Assembly: GCF_033807715.1 (NCBI RefSeq)
Contig: NC_084596.1
Coordinates: 39,604,458 to 39,668,457, forward strand
Length of the DNA: 64,000 bases
Direction: 5' to 3'
DNA from: Cololabis saira
Lineage: Eukaryota > Chordata > Actinopteri > Beloniformes > Belonidae
In this document: in pieces, positions 1 to 10,970 of the stretch
Position numbering within the stretch: the stretch's first letter is position 1
How the letters are laid out: each line of letters opens with the position of its first letter
Made by a program: the position numbers and the translations under genes
Notes under the pieces: model-generated
Told to the model about the DNA's origin: nothing
The model's database searches: none
The model's input: only the letters and a program-made list of their open reading frames with translations

Positions 1-336
1 TGTCCATGGACCACTGGTTCTTGGTAACTGTACCAAATATTAATGTCCATGGACCACTGGTTCTTGGTAACTGTACCAAATATTAATGTCCATGGACCAC
101 TGGTTCTTGGTAACTGTACCAAATATTAATGTCCATGGACCACTGGTTCTTGGTAACTGTACCAAATATTAATGTCCATGGACCACTGGTTCTTGGTAAC
201 TGTACCAAATATTAATGTCCATGGACCACTGGTTCTTGGTAACTGTACCAAATATTAATGTCCATGGACCACTGGTTCTTGGTAACTGTACCAAATATTA
301 ATGTCCATGGACCACTGGTTCTTGGGGTAACTGTAC
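1..336. repeat. 43-bp tandem satellite, about 7.8 copies
   Basis: The unit beginning tgtccatggaccactggttc repeats every 43 bases with starts at 1, 44, 87, 130, 173, 216, 259 and 302. The copies are essentially identical, and the last one breaks off near 336 after an extra gg. The array is cut by the window edge, so its true length is unknown. Near-identity points to recent expansion or ongoing homogenisation. No coding role is seen. Confidence 0.95.
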
Positions 337-479
337 GGGTCACTGTCAAGTCCAACTGCCTTTAATTTGAGCCCATAATCAGCTGTTATCCCGTCTTCTC
401 CACAGTTTTCCCTACTAGTTGCAGCCATTTTTGCAAGTAAGGGGGCGTTTTCCAGTGGGAAAGTGACGTCAATGCATAC

Positions 480-698
480 CCTCTATTCTATTTAAGACAG
501 TAATTTCATCTGTTTGGTGTGTTGTGGATATGATTTGTTTTAGATGACGGGTTTGTCTATTATCTATTGTATGTATTGTTTTGGCTTTCATGTTTAGATT
601 TTTGTTTTGTGTGCTTTTATTTGTGATTGTACTGTATGTGGAAGACTAGCTGCTATGGCACCAGCTAATGGGGATCCTTAATAAATAAATAAATAAAC
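480..698 (+). mobile_element. 3' tail of a non-LTR retrotransposon (CR1/L2-like)
   Basis: This AT-rich, T-rich stretch ends in ctaatggggatccttaat followed by three or four AATAAA-like repeats. That is the usual look of a fish CR1/L2-type LINE 3' UTR with its short tandem tail. No coding part remains, so it would be a 5'-truncated copy. The stretch 337..479 before it is not recognised and could be more of the same 3' UTR. Confidence 0.45.
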
Positions 699-2750
699 GA
701 AGTGCAACACTGAAGCCCGCAGAAGCTGCAGAGCGAAGGTGAATGTTTGACTAGAACTTGTCTGAAGAAAAAAAAGAAAAGAAAAAGATCTGAAAGAATC
801 ACAGGAGCTGCAAAAACAGTTTAGCCAACAGAGGAGAGGATTACGCTACATATCCTGCAGCTTAACATGAGACCAGGCTCATGTGTTGCACTAAAAACAC
901 TAAATCACTGCATGAGGAAGGGTTTTTTTTCTTAATATTTGCCCGTGGCTCTCCCCACCAAACTGCTAGAGGTTGAAAAAGATCCCATTTGTTCCACAGT
1001 TTTCCCTCATTCCCGTTAAATTTACGATGCCTCTGAGATGGCAGAGCTGCTACACCCCCCATCCCCACTCATAAAACCACAGCAGCGCGGGAGTCGTTCT
1101 GCCCCCGGGGCGAGAAAACAATGCAGCGATGGGAACTTCAGAGCACCAACACCCATGGCATTTCATGTGTTTTTTTTTTTTTCTTCTTTTAAACGCCCGC
1201 TGGAGCCAAAATGCCACACAGCTCTGGATCCTGGGCGTGCTGAGGGAGGCTCACGCGCTCGCTGATGTTTTATGCACTTTGTGAGAGAGGAGAGGCGGTG
1301 CTCCCCATGTCGTACGCTGACACTCGCCGCCGACGAGCAAACATATTAAATATTTACAGTTAAATACCATCATCATCAGTGATCACAGGAGGATCGCATC
1401 TCTGCGGAGAAAACAAACCCATGGAAACCTGGGATTGACTCGAGATTCGAGTTTTGAGCGGGTGGAGCTGACCTAGTTCACTCTCTCTTTGCTCGTATCT
1501 GCTTTTACAGGTCAAACTACTTTAGGGTCCAAAAAGCTGAAAAACATCAACGATGCTCCCTGTTGATGTGGAAAAACACACAAACACTCACACACACAGG
1601 TATACCTCCTTTAGATTGCTTTATAAAATGCTTTCCGTGTACTCATCCATCGAGTTTATTAGCTTTTAAAATAAGAGGATGGTAAACGCTGACTGTAAAT
1701 GAGAGAATTAGGACGTAAAAGTGTCACGGCGGCTGAGGCCTTTACTGCAGCGAGCTGGTGGGAACAACAGATAAGTGCCCCTGGAGCTTTTGTAAATATG
1801 CACACACTTGGAGCCACATTCAAGCTTCCCCATCGCAAACTCTTACAACTCTGACAGGAGGGGAGAAAAAAAAAAAAAAAGGGAAAGAAGAAGAAGAAGA
1901 AGGGACGCCTCGTTCCTGCCAAGACTACGGAGCTTAATAAATGCATCCTGCAGAAGAATGCCTCCCTCTTCCACCTCATTTAAACCCATCTGATGATCTG
2001 CCCTTCATGTTTATCCTCAGAGGACAAACATTAGTTAACCCCTGAGCTCCGAGTAACGCTTTAGGTTTTCGGGGGGGGGGGGGGGGTTTGCAGGAGCAGG
2101 ACTGATCATCTCCGCGCAAGGGCCCATGGGACCCCGAGTGCGGCTGCCGCTGCATTGATTTACTTGCTGACACCAGAACTGATGAGGGATCAGGCTGGCG
2201 GAGGTCCAGGGGAGGCGGACCGGCCGAGGGGGAGGCGGGGGGGCGGGGGGGGACCGTGATGTAGCTACAGCTCAGAGGAGCCGCTGGTGGGCGAGGGTGG
2301 GCTTCTCCCGCGGGGCGACACCCCCGTGCTCGCGGCCAGGGCTGCACTTGTTAAGCCGCTGACCTTTCATACACACTTGTCATCCAACATGTCTCACATG
2401 TGTGTCCCGGTGGTGGGTCGGTGAGGGGGGGGGGGGGGTGTTAAAACCACCACGTCACTGGCTGCTGCAAGTAGCATGTTCAGACCTCCGTCACAGGGGG
2501 GGTGCCGGCGGAGGGGGGGGCCCCTGTGCTCCTATGCACGGCCCTGGGGGGGCCAGGGGGGGGCAGGTGGGCACCCTCGCCCAGCTCCTGGGTGTGACAG
2601 CAAGGACAATAGCAGCAGGGCACAGTCCTGCAGCTGCAGGAGACACTGGGATGTGGCACCAGCAGGAGCAGCGAGGTTTACTGCTGCACGGGATTATTAT
2701 TACAGCACTTATTAAGGGGGGGGGGGGCTGTACCAGGAGATGTAATTAAG
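699..2750. other. Unannotated region with G-runs
   Basis: I see no gene or recognisable transposon here. GC content rises to the right. There are long G homopolymers near 2071-2088, 2421-2437 and 2716-2727, and short poly-A/GAA stretches near 1865-1905. If the EphB-like exon at 3039..3096 is real, this is the start of its first intron. No second exon was found, which is expected because Eph first introns are usually long. Confidence 0.5.
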
Positions 2751-3038
2751 GGGAACATGGACCGAGTCCTGCTCACAGATCCCACTCCTGATAGAAACAC
2801 ATCAAACATTCAGGATGGACCGCCTCAGTATTATTCACATTGAAATAATAATAATAATAATAAAAATAATGAAAAAAAAATTACACATCCCATTATTATC
2901 CCCCTTCTGTATTTAGATTTTCTTTTTCTTTTTGTTTTTTGGGAGGAACGCCTTTTATTGTCAAACCATTTGGCATCCAGACAGTCTATTGTTCCTATCC
3001 GAACCGAACCTTCCCATCCCATTGTTGGACTCACTCAC

Positions 3039-3096
3039 CTTCCACCGCCAGCACCGCGGGGACGAGCACGCTGCACACACACAGCAGGTAATCCAT
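3039..3096 (-). CDS. ephb1: First coding exon, EphB-type receptor tyrosine kinase (probable ephb1)
   Basis: On the minus strand an ATG at 3096 opens MDYLLCVCSVLVPAVLAVE, a short hydrophobic signal peptide. It then reaches a phase-1 splice junction, GAAG followed by the donor gtgagtgag at 3038 and below. In EphB receptors exon 1 encodes just the signal peptide and stops in this phase, so the next exon would continue with a Glu codon at the start of the ligand-binding domain. The DYLL motif close to the Met resembles vertebrate EPHB1. EphB proteins are plasma-membrane receptors for ephrin-B ligands in axon guidance and boundary formation. Only 19 residues are available, so the family call rests on length, phase and a short match; another secreted or membrane protein is possible. 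The rest of the gene would lie to the left of the window. Confidence 0.5.
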
Positions 3097-3700
3097 TGTC
3101 AGGAACCAGGCGCGTGCATGAAGAAAGGTGTGCGGACTGGACCCTCGGACAGACGGACGGACAGATGGACGGATGCAAGGAGGGATGGATGGAGACTCAA
3201 TCACGGAGATCTGCAGCAGAGCTTTGTGTCCGTCTGCAGGCGCTCATGTCTCCGGGCTGCAGGAGGGTCTGGGGGGGTACAGGGGGGTTAGGGTTCCGGC
3301 TCCTGACGGCTCCTGGGGGCTCCTGGGGGCCACTCCTGCCGGGGCCACGGCGGCTCTCAGCCCCGTCCAGCCCGGGTCCTCCCGGACCAACCCCTCGCCG
3401 CGCAGCGCCGCATCCAGCCGGGTCTGAGCTCCTCCAGGGCGGACTAGTCCAGCTCTCTGCCGCCTCCCTGCGCGTCTCTGCGGGGGCCGGACCGGCGCTG
3501 CGCCCGCAGACAGGCAGGCAGGGTGCTGTCCGGGTCCGGGCTGCAGCTCCACAGGTGCAGGGGGTGAGGGTGAGGGTGGCACCCCTGGGTGAAGCTCTCT
3601 GCCCTGCACAGGAATCCAAGTCCACTCCGACCAACTCCAAGCTGTTGCTCCTCTGAGAGGGATGTGCTGGAATGAGAGGAGAGAGAGGTGGGGGGGAGGT
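3097..3700 (-). promoter_or_regulatory. GC-rich 5' UTR / promoter region of the EphB-like gene
   Basis: Sequence upstream of the minus-strand ATG at 3096 is strongly GC-rich with many CpGs between about 3200 and 3650, unlike the AT-rich flanks. This is a typical setting for a CpG-island promoter of a developmental gene. The overlapping long open frames (for example 3197..3748) come from base composition. No convincing TATA box was identified, and the transcription start cannot be placed. Confidence 0.4.
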
Positions 3701-3744
3701 GGTCACGGAGGAGACCATGAGCACTGCACTTCCGGATGGAGGTT

Positions 3745-3945
3745 TCAAAATAAAAGCTTATTAGTATATGAGTGTGAGTGAGTGTGTGTGTACGCGTGGG
3801 GGGTGGGGTCGTATGGAATGTTTTAAATTGTGTTTTTTATTGTTATTTTATTCTGCATGTAAAGCACCATGTGTTGCATTTTATATTGTATGATTTGGCG
3901 CTATACAAATAAATAAAGTTTAAGTTTAAGTTTAAGTTTAATTAG
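3745..3945 (+). mobile_element. LINE 3' tail (L2/CR1-like)
   Basis: The sequence carries the typical fish LINE ending, tgtaaagcaccatgtg then ggcgctatacaaataaat, followed by a short tandem tail of aagttt units at about 3917-3940. The same kind of ending (gtgctatataaataaag) closes the L2 copy at 43650, which supports an L2-like origin. Only the 3' UTR end is present. Confidence 0.55.
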
Positions 3946-3951
3946 TATTGT

Positions 3952-4601
3952 ACGGAAGAGTTTGGGAGAAAAATAATATTTTAGAGGAAGATTTTTTTTT
4001 CATTGTGCACTTCGAGAAAAAAGTCGAAATGTCGAGATTAATGTTGAAGTAGGCTAAAATTTCGTGAATAAAGTTGAAATGTTGAGAAAAAAGACTAAAT
4101 TTCGACTTTATTCACCAAATTTTGACTTTATTCTTGAAATTGTATTTCAACATTAATCTCAACTTTTCGACTTTTTTCTCGACATTTCGACTTTTTTCTC
4201 GAAATTGTATTTCAACAATAATCTCGACATTTCAACTTTTTTCTCGAAATTGTATTTCAACATTAATCTCGACATTTTGACTTTTTTCTCGAAATTGTAT
4301 TTCAACATTAATCTCGACATTTCGACTTTTTTCTTGACATTTCGACTTTTTTCTTGAAATTGTATTTCAACATTAATCTCGACATTTCGACTTTTTTCTT
4401 GACATTTCGACTTTTTTCTTGACATTTCGACTTTTTTCTTGAAATTGTATTTCAACAATAATCTCGACATTTCGACTTTTTTCTCGAAATTGTATTTCAA
4501 CGTTAATCTCGACATTTCGACTTTTTTCTCGAAGTGCACAATGAAAAAAAATATTTCCCTCTCAAATATTTTTTCTACTCCATGGCCTAATGCTCTTCCG
4601 T
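3952..4601. mobile_element. MITE with ACGGAAGAG termini and internal minisatellite (family A, copy 1)
   Basis: Inverted ends acggaagag (3952) and ctcttccgt (ending 4601) enclose inverted subterminal blocks (ttcattgtgcacttcgag near 4000 and its complement near 4525). The centre is a minisatellite. A second member of the family is at 54383..55381. The 8-bp flanks agtattgt and ataattga are only a weak target duplication, so this copy is probably old. No transposase is encoded. The 8-bp duplication at the other copy suggests hAT-type mobilisation. Confidence 0.7.
4085..4535. repeat. Minisatellite of gaaaaaagtcgaaatgtcga units
   Basis: Imperfect repeats of a cttttttctcgaaattgt / atttcaacattaatctcgac pattern fill the centre of the MITE, some with the long spacer and some with only the short gaaaaaagtcgaaatgtcga core. 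The 191-residue open frame here (4159..4734 minus) is a by-product of the repeat. Related arrays lie at 35155..35430 and 54470..54545. Confidence 0.85.
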
Positions 4602-5540
4602 ATAATTGAGACCAATACAAGAAACAGGTTTTTTGTTTGGTGCAGAGGTGTATAAAGTAGTTGAAAAAAGTAACTAAGTAAAAGTAGAAATGCCATAACT
4701 GAAAAAGACTTTGGTAAAAGTTAAAGTCACCCATAAGAAAATTACTTGAGTAAAAGTCTTAAAGTAGCTCACATTAAATGTACTTAAGTATCAAAAGTAT
4801 CTTGTGAAAAAATATACTCAAGTATCAAAAGTAAAAGTACATGTATTTTATAGTACGCATGAAAAGAAGCAACACAACCAAAAATTATCCTTCCCTTGTT
4901 TTTTTTATTTCACTTTCAGGTGAATGAAATGTGGTGTAGAATACAACACCAAAAATAGTCTTTCTTGCAAAAAGTAATTCTTTGATTATTTTAATTTGTA
5001 ACGAGTAACAAGGTGGCAAATGTCAAAGTAACGAAGTAAAAGTATATTTTTTAACTTTTAAATGTAGTGAAGTAAAAGTCCTGATTAAAAAAAAAACTAC
5101 TTAAGCAGTGTAACAAAGTATATGTACTTTGTTACTATACACCTCTGGTTTGGTGCCACGTCAATTCAATTCAGTTCGGTTCAGTAATACTCTTTTAATC
5201 TCACTGTACCCATGTATCATGACAATAAAAGTATTCTATTCTTAATCCCTAAAGGTAAATTGTATATATTGATTTAGTTAACTGAACATTCTGAACTCAT
5301 AAGCTACCTCATACTGTACAATATTCTTTCACTCATTTATGTGCAATATTCTTTCATTCATTCATTTTTATAGTGTAAATATATTTATATTATCTGTTTC
5401 TTATCTTGTTTTTACATAGTCTTTTACATGTGTGCACTTTTATGGAGCTGCTGCTTAATCTCATTATATTATTATAATGACAAAAAGGGTTTCTATTTTA
5501 TTCTATTCTATTCTATTCTATTCTATTCTATTCTATTTTA
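4602..5540 (+). mobile_element. LINE 3' fragment with (TTCTA)n tail, split by a hAT MITE
   Basis: After removal of 4643..5147 the sequence reads ggttttttgtttggtgccac and on through a T-rich 3' UTR. The end near 5475..5540 is an array of attct units, the typical tail of fish Rex/CR1-like LINEs. The motif gccacgtcaattcaattcag recurs at 10670 inside another insertion, which confirms that this is dispersed repeat. A second internal end (atgacaataaaagtattctattc) near 5220 suggests two related tails in tandem. No coding capacity remains. Confidence 0.5.
4643..5147. mobile_element. hAT-type MITE with perfect 8-bp target duplication
   Basis: The element starts cagaggtgtataaagta and ends with the inverted match tactatacacctctg. 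It is flanked on both sides by gtttggtg (4635..4642 and 5148..5155). The interior is rich in aagtaaaagta-type motifs common in fish MITEs. The CAG terminus and 8-bp duplication are hAT hallmarks. It has no ORF and interrupts an older LINE tail. Confidence 0.88.
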
Positions 5541-6744
5541 TTCTGACTTCATTATTTTAACAGAGTGCATTCTGTAGACTGAGCACTCAAAGTGCTTTTA
5601 CACTACAATTCATCCACACCTGCATTCATAGAGCCCTTTTGTGGTTTAGATGTTTCTAATGAGTGTTTTAAACATCTCCTGTATCTTAAATACACATTGA
5701 CATGTCTTGAGTGAATTAATGAATTGGGTGTTTTGAGGTTTGTCTCATTTGTTTCAGTGTGACCTAAGATGGTCTGGCAACCAGTCCCGGATGTACTTTT
5801 CCTCTTGCCCAGTAACAGCTCCAGGCTCCAGGCTCCGGCGAATAAAGCGAGTTTTGAAAAATGGATGGAATGCCTATATTGTTTTTATTTATCTTTTTTT
5901 TTATTTCAAACTTATCTAGAAAAAAAGCAGCTGTATAGGATAATGTATAGTTTATTTGTATTTGACAATCTGTGAGCAAACACCACCAATTAATATGTAA
6001 TAAAAGGTTTAACTCTTTTCATAAGCATTAGTAAAAGGACTATTTAGAAGAGATTTTTGAAGTATGTTTAGTTTTTGAGGTTTTTTTGTCTAAAACCCTG
6101 AGATAATTCCAAAGCTGTTCCATCCTACACGTGGAGCGTGCAGATGCAGAGCCCCGCTAGCTACTAGAGCTAATGAGTAAAGTCACAAATCCTAAACTTT
6201 ACCAGTAACGAGTTCATGGACTCAGAATTTCTATCAGCATTTTTATCAGAGTCCTGAAAATTTGGGAAATTTCTTCAAAATCAAGTTTGCAAGTTTATAA
6301 AGTCAGAAACTCTGTTTTTATTTGCACATTTAAAAGCTTATAGAGTCACCATTTCTCTTGCAAATGCACAAGTTCATAAAGTCTAAGTTTTCACGGGTTT
6401 TATGCTGCACTGAAAGCGTTTGAATTCCCCCATCACACTGCAGTTTTATAGCATATGGGCCCCCACACAGACTCATTCACAGGACCCACAGAAACCGGTG
6501 AAACGCCCTGCATCTTTCCCTGAACTGATGACACCTCTGTGCTTTTGTTTTTGTTTCTTTACAAAAAAAACAACATTTAGACAAAGAGCCGCACTTTGAG
6601 CTTTTATTTTGAAGTATAAAACCTGCAGCTTCCGGGCTGCCCGGCTGTTTATATTTACGTTGACGCAAACATGTGTGTGTTTGTGGACGTACACGCGCAA
6701 ACGCGTGAATGCGGAGGGGTGAAGGACGAAAGAGCGGGGAGATG
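5541..6744. other. Mostly unannotated; LINE relic at 5762..5872
   Basis: No gene is visible. Positions 5762..5872 (gtctggcaaccagtcccgg up to gaaaaatggatggaatg) resemble the degenerate 3' end of a common fish LINE family that ends in ATGGATGG repeats. The rest is AT-rich sequence without recognisable structure. Confidence 0.4.
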
Positions 6745-6832
6745 GGAGGAGGAAGAGGAGGAGGAAGAGGAAGAAGAGGAGGAGGAGGAAGAAGAGGAAG
6801 AGGAGGATGAGGAAGAAGAGGAGGAAGAGGAT

Positions 6833-6867
<35 letters not shown>

Positions 6868-7414
6868 ACTTTATTTTATTTGTATAGCACCAAATCATAC
6901 AATATAAAAAGAAGAGGAGGAAGAGGATGAGGAGGAAGAAGAGGAAGAGGAGGATGAGGAGGAAGAGGAGAAAGAGGAAGAGGATGAGGAGGAGGAGGAA
7001 GAGGAGGAAAAGGATGAGGAAGAGGAGGAGGAGGATGAGGAGGAAGAGGAGGAAGAGGAAGAACTTTATTTTATTTGTATAGCACCAAATCATACAATAT
7101 AAAAAGAAGAGGAGGAAGAGGATGAGGAGGAAGAAGAGGAAGAGGAGGATGAGGAGGAAGAGGAGAAAGAGGAAGAGGATGAGGAGGAGGAAGAAGAGGA
7201 GGAAAAGGATGAGGAAGAGGAGGAGGAGGATGAGGAGGAAGAGGAGGAGAAGGAGGAGGATGAAGATGAGAACGAGGAGGAAGAGTATGAGGAAAAGGAG
7301 GAGGAAGAGGAGGAGGAAGAGGAGGAGGAAGAGTATGAGGAAAAGGAGGAGGAAGAGTATGAGGAAAAGGAGGAGGAAGAGGAGGAAGAGGAGGAGGAGG
7401 ATGAAGAGGAGGAT

Positions 7415-7446
<32 letters not shown>

Positions 7447-7456
7447 GGAGGAGAAC

Positions 7457-7488
<32 letters not shown>

Positions 7489-7690
7489 GGAGTAGGATGA
7501 GGAGGAAGAGGAGGAGGAGGAGGAGGAAGAGGAGGAGGAAGAAGAGAAGAACGAGGAGGAGGAAGAAGATGAAGAGGAGAAGAACGAGGAGGAGGAGGGG
7601 GATGAGGAGGAGGAAGAGGAGGAAGAGGGTGAGAAGGAGGAAGAGGATGAGGAGGAAGAAGGAAGATGAGGAGGAAGATGATGAAGAAGG
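6745..7690 (+). repeat. Polypurine GGA/GAA tract of about 945 bp
   Basis: The plus strand is almost pure purine (gaggaagaggatgagg-type words). Two copies of an intruding piece, gaactttattttatttgtat and about 30 following bases, lie at 6865 and 7061. The interval from one piece to the next, 196 bp, is duplicated nearly exactly. The intruding piece resembles the 3' end of a fish SINE or LINE. The long Arg/Lys, Glu and Ser/Pro open frames here are artefacts of the composition. Such mirror-rich purine tracts can form triplex (H-DNA). Confidence 0.92.
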
Positions 7691-8226
7691 AAGGGAGAGC
7701 TCTGCTGAGACTGCTCAACGGTACCGAGCTGCACTTGGGTCAGGTTCATCAGAACCAGCTCTGATCTGAGTCTGGCTACACTTGAGTTCACAAACACAAC
7801 TACAGATTCCTCTCTGTTTCAGCGTGAACCAGCTCAGGGACACGAGCGGATAATGATCACGATAATCAGAAGAAGAAAACAGTATAATTAGAACCACGTG
7901 CTGATGAAGTGAAGTCGACATGGTTGTGAGGCCGTGGCACCCACACGCCCCCCCGAGGCGTTTACACACAAACACCATTACTGCTCATCAAAGTGATATC
8001 TTCCCAGCAAAGCCCTGTCTTGACAGACTGTAGTCCCTCGTTAGTTCTTGACAGGGTTTGACCTTTTGCAGTCTGTCCCCCAGTCCCCCCCCCGGGTCTT
8101 TCCTCCCCCGGTGTTCCCCCAGCGGCTCCAGCAGAGTCAGTGCTGGATGGTTCAGCTCAGGGAGCAGGCTGCCCTTCACACTGACCATGTATCATCTCTG
8201 AGCCCCTGAGCCACAAACAGTACCAC
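7691..8226. other. Unannotated stretch
   Basis: Unique-looking sequence lies between the polypurine tract and the next transposon nest. I see no exon with convincing splice sites and no repeat. Confidence 0.5.
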
Positions 8227-8396
8227 CAGTACTGGAGATGAGGGGGGATGGCATCCCCTCCTGAAATAAAAACGGTCCAAATCATCCCCCCTGTAAAACT
8301 GCCATCCCCCCTTTCCATCCCTTATGTCATTTCATCAATGAATGTGGTTTTACTGCTATTTCAACATTTAGAGTCATCACCAGAAAAATAACTTGT

Positions 8397-10149
8397 TGTC
8401 AGGGAGGTCCTGGTGAGGACCCAGATGCAGGAGAGGAGGAGGCAGGAGTTGGCAAAAAACAAGGGTTTATTCCAAAAGAAGCAAGAGGCAAAAAACCAAA
8501 ATCAAAGCGCTGCTTGGCAGGAAAAAAACTAACATGAACCGGGATCAAAAAACCAGAATAAATGGAAGAAGCACAATACGGACCGACAGGGAACAAGGGA
8601 ATGACAAGGGCCGGGTTTCCCAGATCAGTTAAGTAGTTCTTAACAGCGAAAGACTTCTTTCAAACCTTCTTAAGGAGCCTGTGAAAGAAAATCGCGTTTC
8701 CCAGAGTCACTCTTAGCTTAAGTATCTCTTTCATTAAGAAGGAAATGAAAGATGCTGCTGACCCAGTCTTTACAACCATCTTAGTGAACAAAGACTCACA
8801 GATCCAGCCGCGTCAGGCAAATCAATATCACACCAAGTAATGAGATATTAAAACAATGCACCCCGCACAAATTTTGATCTATTTTATACTTTAGATTTAT
8901 ATTGTTTAGCATTTATTGGTGACAGCAAAGGGGGAAAAAAAAGGAAAATAAGGAATAACAAGTGTGTTCCTGTATATGCTTTATGCTTTACGCACAAATA
9001 AAACGATCATCATGAATATCATTTATTTGATAATTTGGCTGCTATACAGCATGTTCTCGCTGCAAATCAACCGCATCGCCGTGCGCGAAGCAGAACTGTT
9101 TTTATGAACGCATTCGTGCGTCAGCACTTCAATCCCCTGGACGTGTGTCGGACCGGGCTGTCAGGCAGCCGTGACACCTGCGCCGTGCCCGAGCCCGAGC
9201 CCCTATGTGATGACAGGGAAGCAGCAGCTGAAGAACGAGATCCTTTGATGAATCGTTCATTACAGTCTCAAATATAATCAATGGTGTCGGTTTATATTAA
9301 AGAATCTTTTTGCCCAGAAGAAAAAAGAGCGAAGACAACGACCCATAACTATTTTCTTCTCTTGAAAAAACACACCTGCCGACTCGCGCTGTATACAGCG
9401 CGAGTCGGGATGCCGCATCATTCAGAAGAGGAGGAATACGTGCGAGGCGGTTCTGATCTCCGCAATTAGAAGCCCTCTATAATTGTAAAAAGAATTTCAC
9501 TTATCACGGGTTCTTTTTGGAACATAACCCCTGCGAAAAACCAGAGATTGCTGTAATTCCACGTTGCGATTTGCGAAACTCGCCTTCTCTTGGCTCATGT
9601 TTTTGAACGCACACACACGCCCACCCCGTTTCCTCCCGGTTTCTGCGTGTGGGGAAAAAAAGCCTCACTGTAGCCAGAAATAACGGAGTAACGCACCGTT
9701 TGGATGAAAAAGGGTCATTGAATTATATTTATCATCTTAATTTTTTATTATAACGCACAGGCAGCAGTGAATTAGTGCGTTAGGCAGCAGTGCTGCGTGT
9801 GAAAATGCGCTGATAGTGATCGGTGATCGATTTGCCTGGCATCGATTCATTTGGTTTCAGAACCGGACAGCTGCTCCAAAGAGCTTCTGAAAGAGCGAAA
9901 CTAAAGGACGGTGTTAAGAAGTCATCTGGGAAACACCCGTATCTTAGGGTTCTCTCTTAGTTCAAACCTTCTTTGAACCTCTCTTAAATCCTTAAGAGAG
10001 GTTGGATCTGGGAAACCCGGCCAAGACCAGATATACTCAGGGGATGACGAGACACGACGAGACACAGGTGCAGACACAATCAGGGCAGATGGGACACAGG
10101 CGGGGCAAAACACAAACTCAAAGGCTGGGGGGGATGTCAAACCCTGACA
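8397..10149 (-). mobile_element. Solo LTR (Ty3/gypsy-like), split by a MITE
   Basis: The ends tgtcaggg and ccctgaca have the TG..CA form, and a perfect 5-bp duplication cttgt flanks them (8392..8396 and 10150..10154). Reading the minus strand, a poly-A signal sits in ggaataaaccc (8464..8474). Without the insert at 8609..10022 the LTR is about 336 bp. No internal retroelement sequence is present, so recombination between two LTRs probably removed it. Confidence 0.85.
8609..10022. mobile_element. DNA transposon with GGCCGGGTTTCCCAGATC inverted ends, 3-bp duplication
   Basis: The 18-base terminal inverted repeat ggccgggtttcccagatc is mirrored exactly at 10005..10022, with AAG on both sides (8606..8608 and 10023..10025). 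A 3-bp duplication suggests the PIF/Harbinger or CMC group. Subterminal regions are rich in cttaag palindromes. A small open frame at 9035..9277 encodes 80 residues I cannot assign. It is likely a non-autonomous derivative. Confidence 0.8.
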
Positions 10150-10157
10150 CTTGTTAT

Positions 10158-10320
10158 TTGACAATTTTCACCTGTTTCAAATACATTTTCACTTGAAATA
10201 AGTAGAAAAATCTGCCAGTGGGACAAGATTTATCTTCTAATTACAAGCAAAAAAATCTTGTTCCACTGGCAGCTTTTTCTACTTATTTCAAGTGAAAATA
10301 CTTGAAACAGGTGAAACTTG
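10158..10320. repeat. Internal fold-back inverted repeat of hAT family B
   Basis: The arm beginning cacctgtttcaaatacattt and running through ctgccagtgggacaagattt is mirrored after a short loop near 10240, ending in cttgaaacaggtg. The same fold-back is at about 54785..54950 in copy 2. A transcript would form a stem of roughly 70 bp. Confidence 0.85.
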
Positions 10321-10478
10321 TTGTTTTTTCCAGTGATGAGTCTTGATTTAAGTGTAATGAGATTGATTTTACTAAAATGAGACATTTTAACTAGAAATAG
10401 GACAAATATTCTTAGTTTGAGTTTTTGCAGTGATCCATTTTACTTATCCTGTGAAGGACAGAGTCATATTGATAAGTT

Positions 10479-10970
10479 GAAGAAGTTCTTAAGTAGGAAA
10501 AATAAGAAATTCGTAAGAAATGACAGTTCTTAAGACGGTTCTTAAGAAAATATTGAGGAATTGCACTTAAGAACTTTCTTATGAACTTCTTAATTTTGGA
10601 TCTTAAGACATTTCTTAAGATTGTTCTTAAGAACATATTGGTGAATCCGACCCCAGGTTTTTTGTTTGGTGCCACATCAATTCAATCCAGTTCGGTTCAG
10701 AAATACTCTGTTAATCCCAAATGTCATATACACAAAACAAAATTCTCAAAATCACTCCCAAATTTCAATGCTTTCCTTGGAGATTTTAATTTATATATAG
10801 ACTCCCTTAAACTTATGTCAAATAAAAAGAGCGAACACACATTCTCATATTATAGAGACCTTTTTCTGTCTTGCTTGATTAAGCTAAATTAATTGTATAG
10901 ATATTTTTATTTTATTCATTTATAAATATATATAATTTTATATTGTATACTGTATTGCACAAGTTTTTGT
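10479..10970 (+). mobile_element. LINE/SINE-type insertion with 16-bp target duplication
   Basis: A perfect 16-bp duplication, gtcatattgataagtt, flanks the insert (10463..10478 and 10971..10986), and the intact family B copy has this site only once. A duplication this long indicates target-primed reverse transcription. The insert holds many ttcttaag motifs (10479..10645), then the same gccacatcaattcaatccag block as at 5160. There is no ORF of note and no clear poly-A. Confidence 0.75.

Noticed and set aside
3197..3748. 183-residue Pro/Arg-rich minus-strand frame upstream of the EphB-like exon
   Set aside because: CpG-island composition explains the open frame; the short exon with signal peptide and donor is the better model.
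4159..4734. 191-residue Lys/Glu/Met-rich protein
   Set aside because: It is encoded by a minisatellite in a MITE and runs into another element.
6671..7797. Long open frames (Arg/Lys-, Ser-, Pro/Leu- and Leu/Phe-rich) on both strands
   Set aside because: They arise from the GGA/GAA polypurine tract, which has no stop codons in several frames; no start context, domain or splice structure.
9035..9277. Harbinger transposase fragment
   Set aside because: The 80 residues contain no DDE motif or clear similarity; the element's 3-bp duplication alone is not enough.
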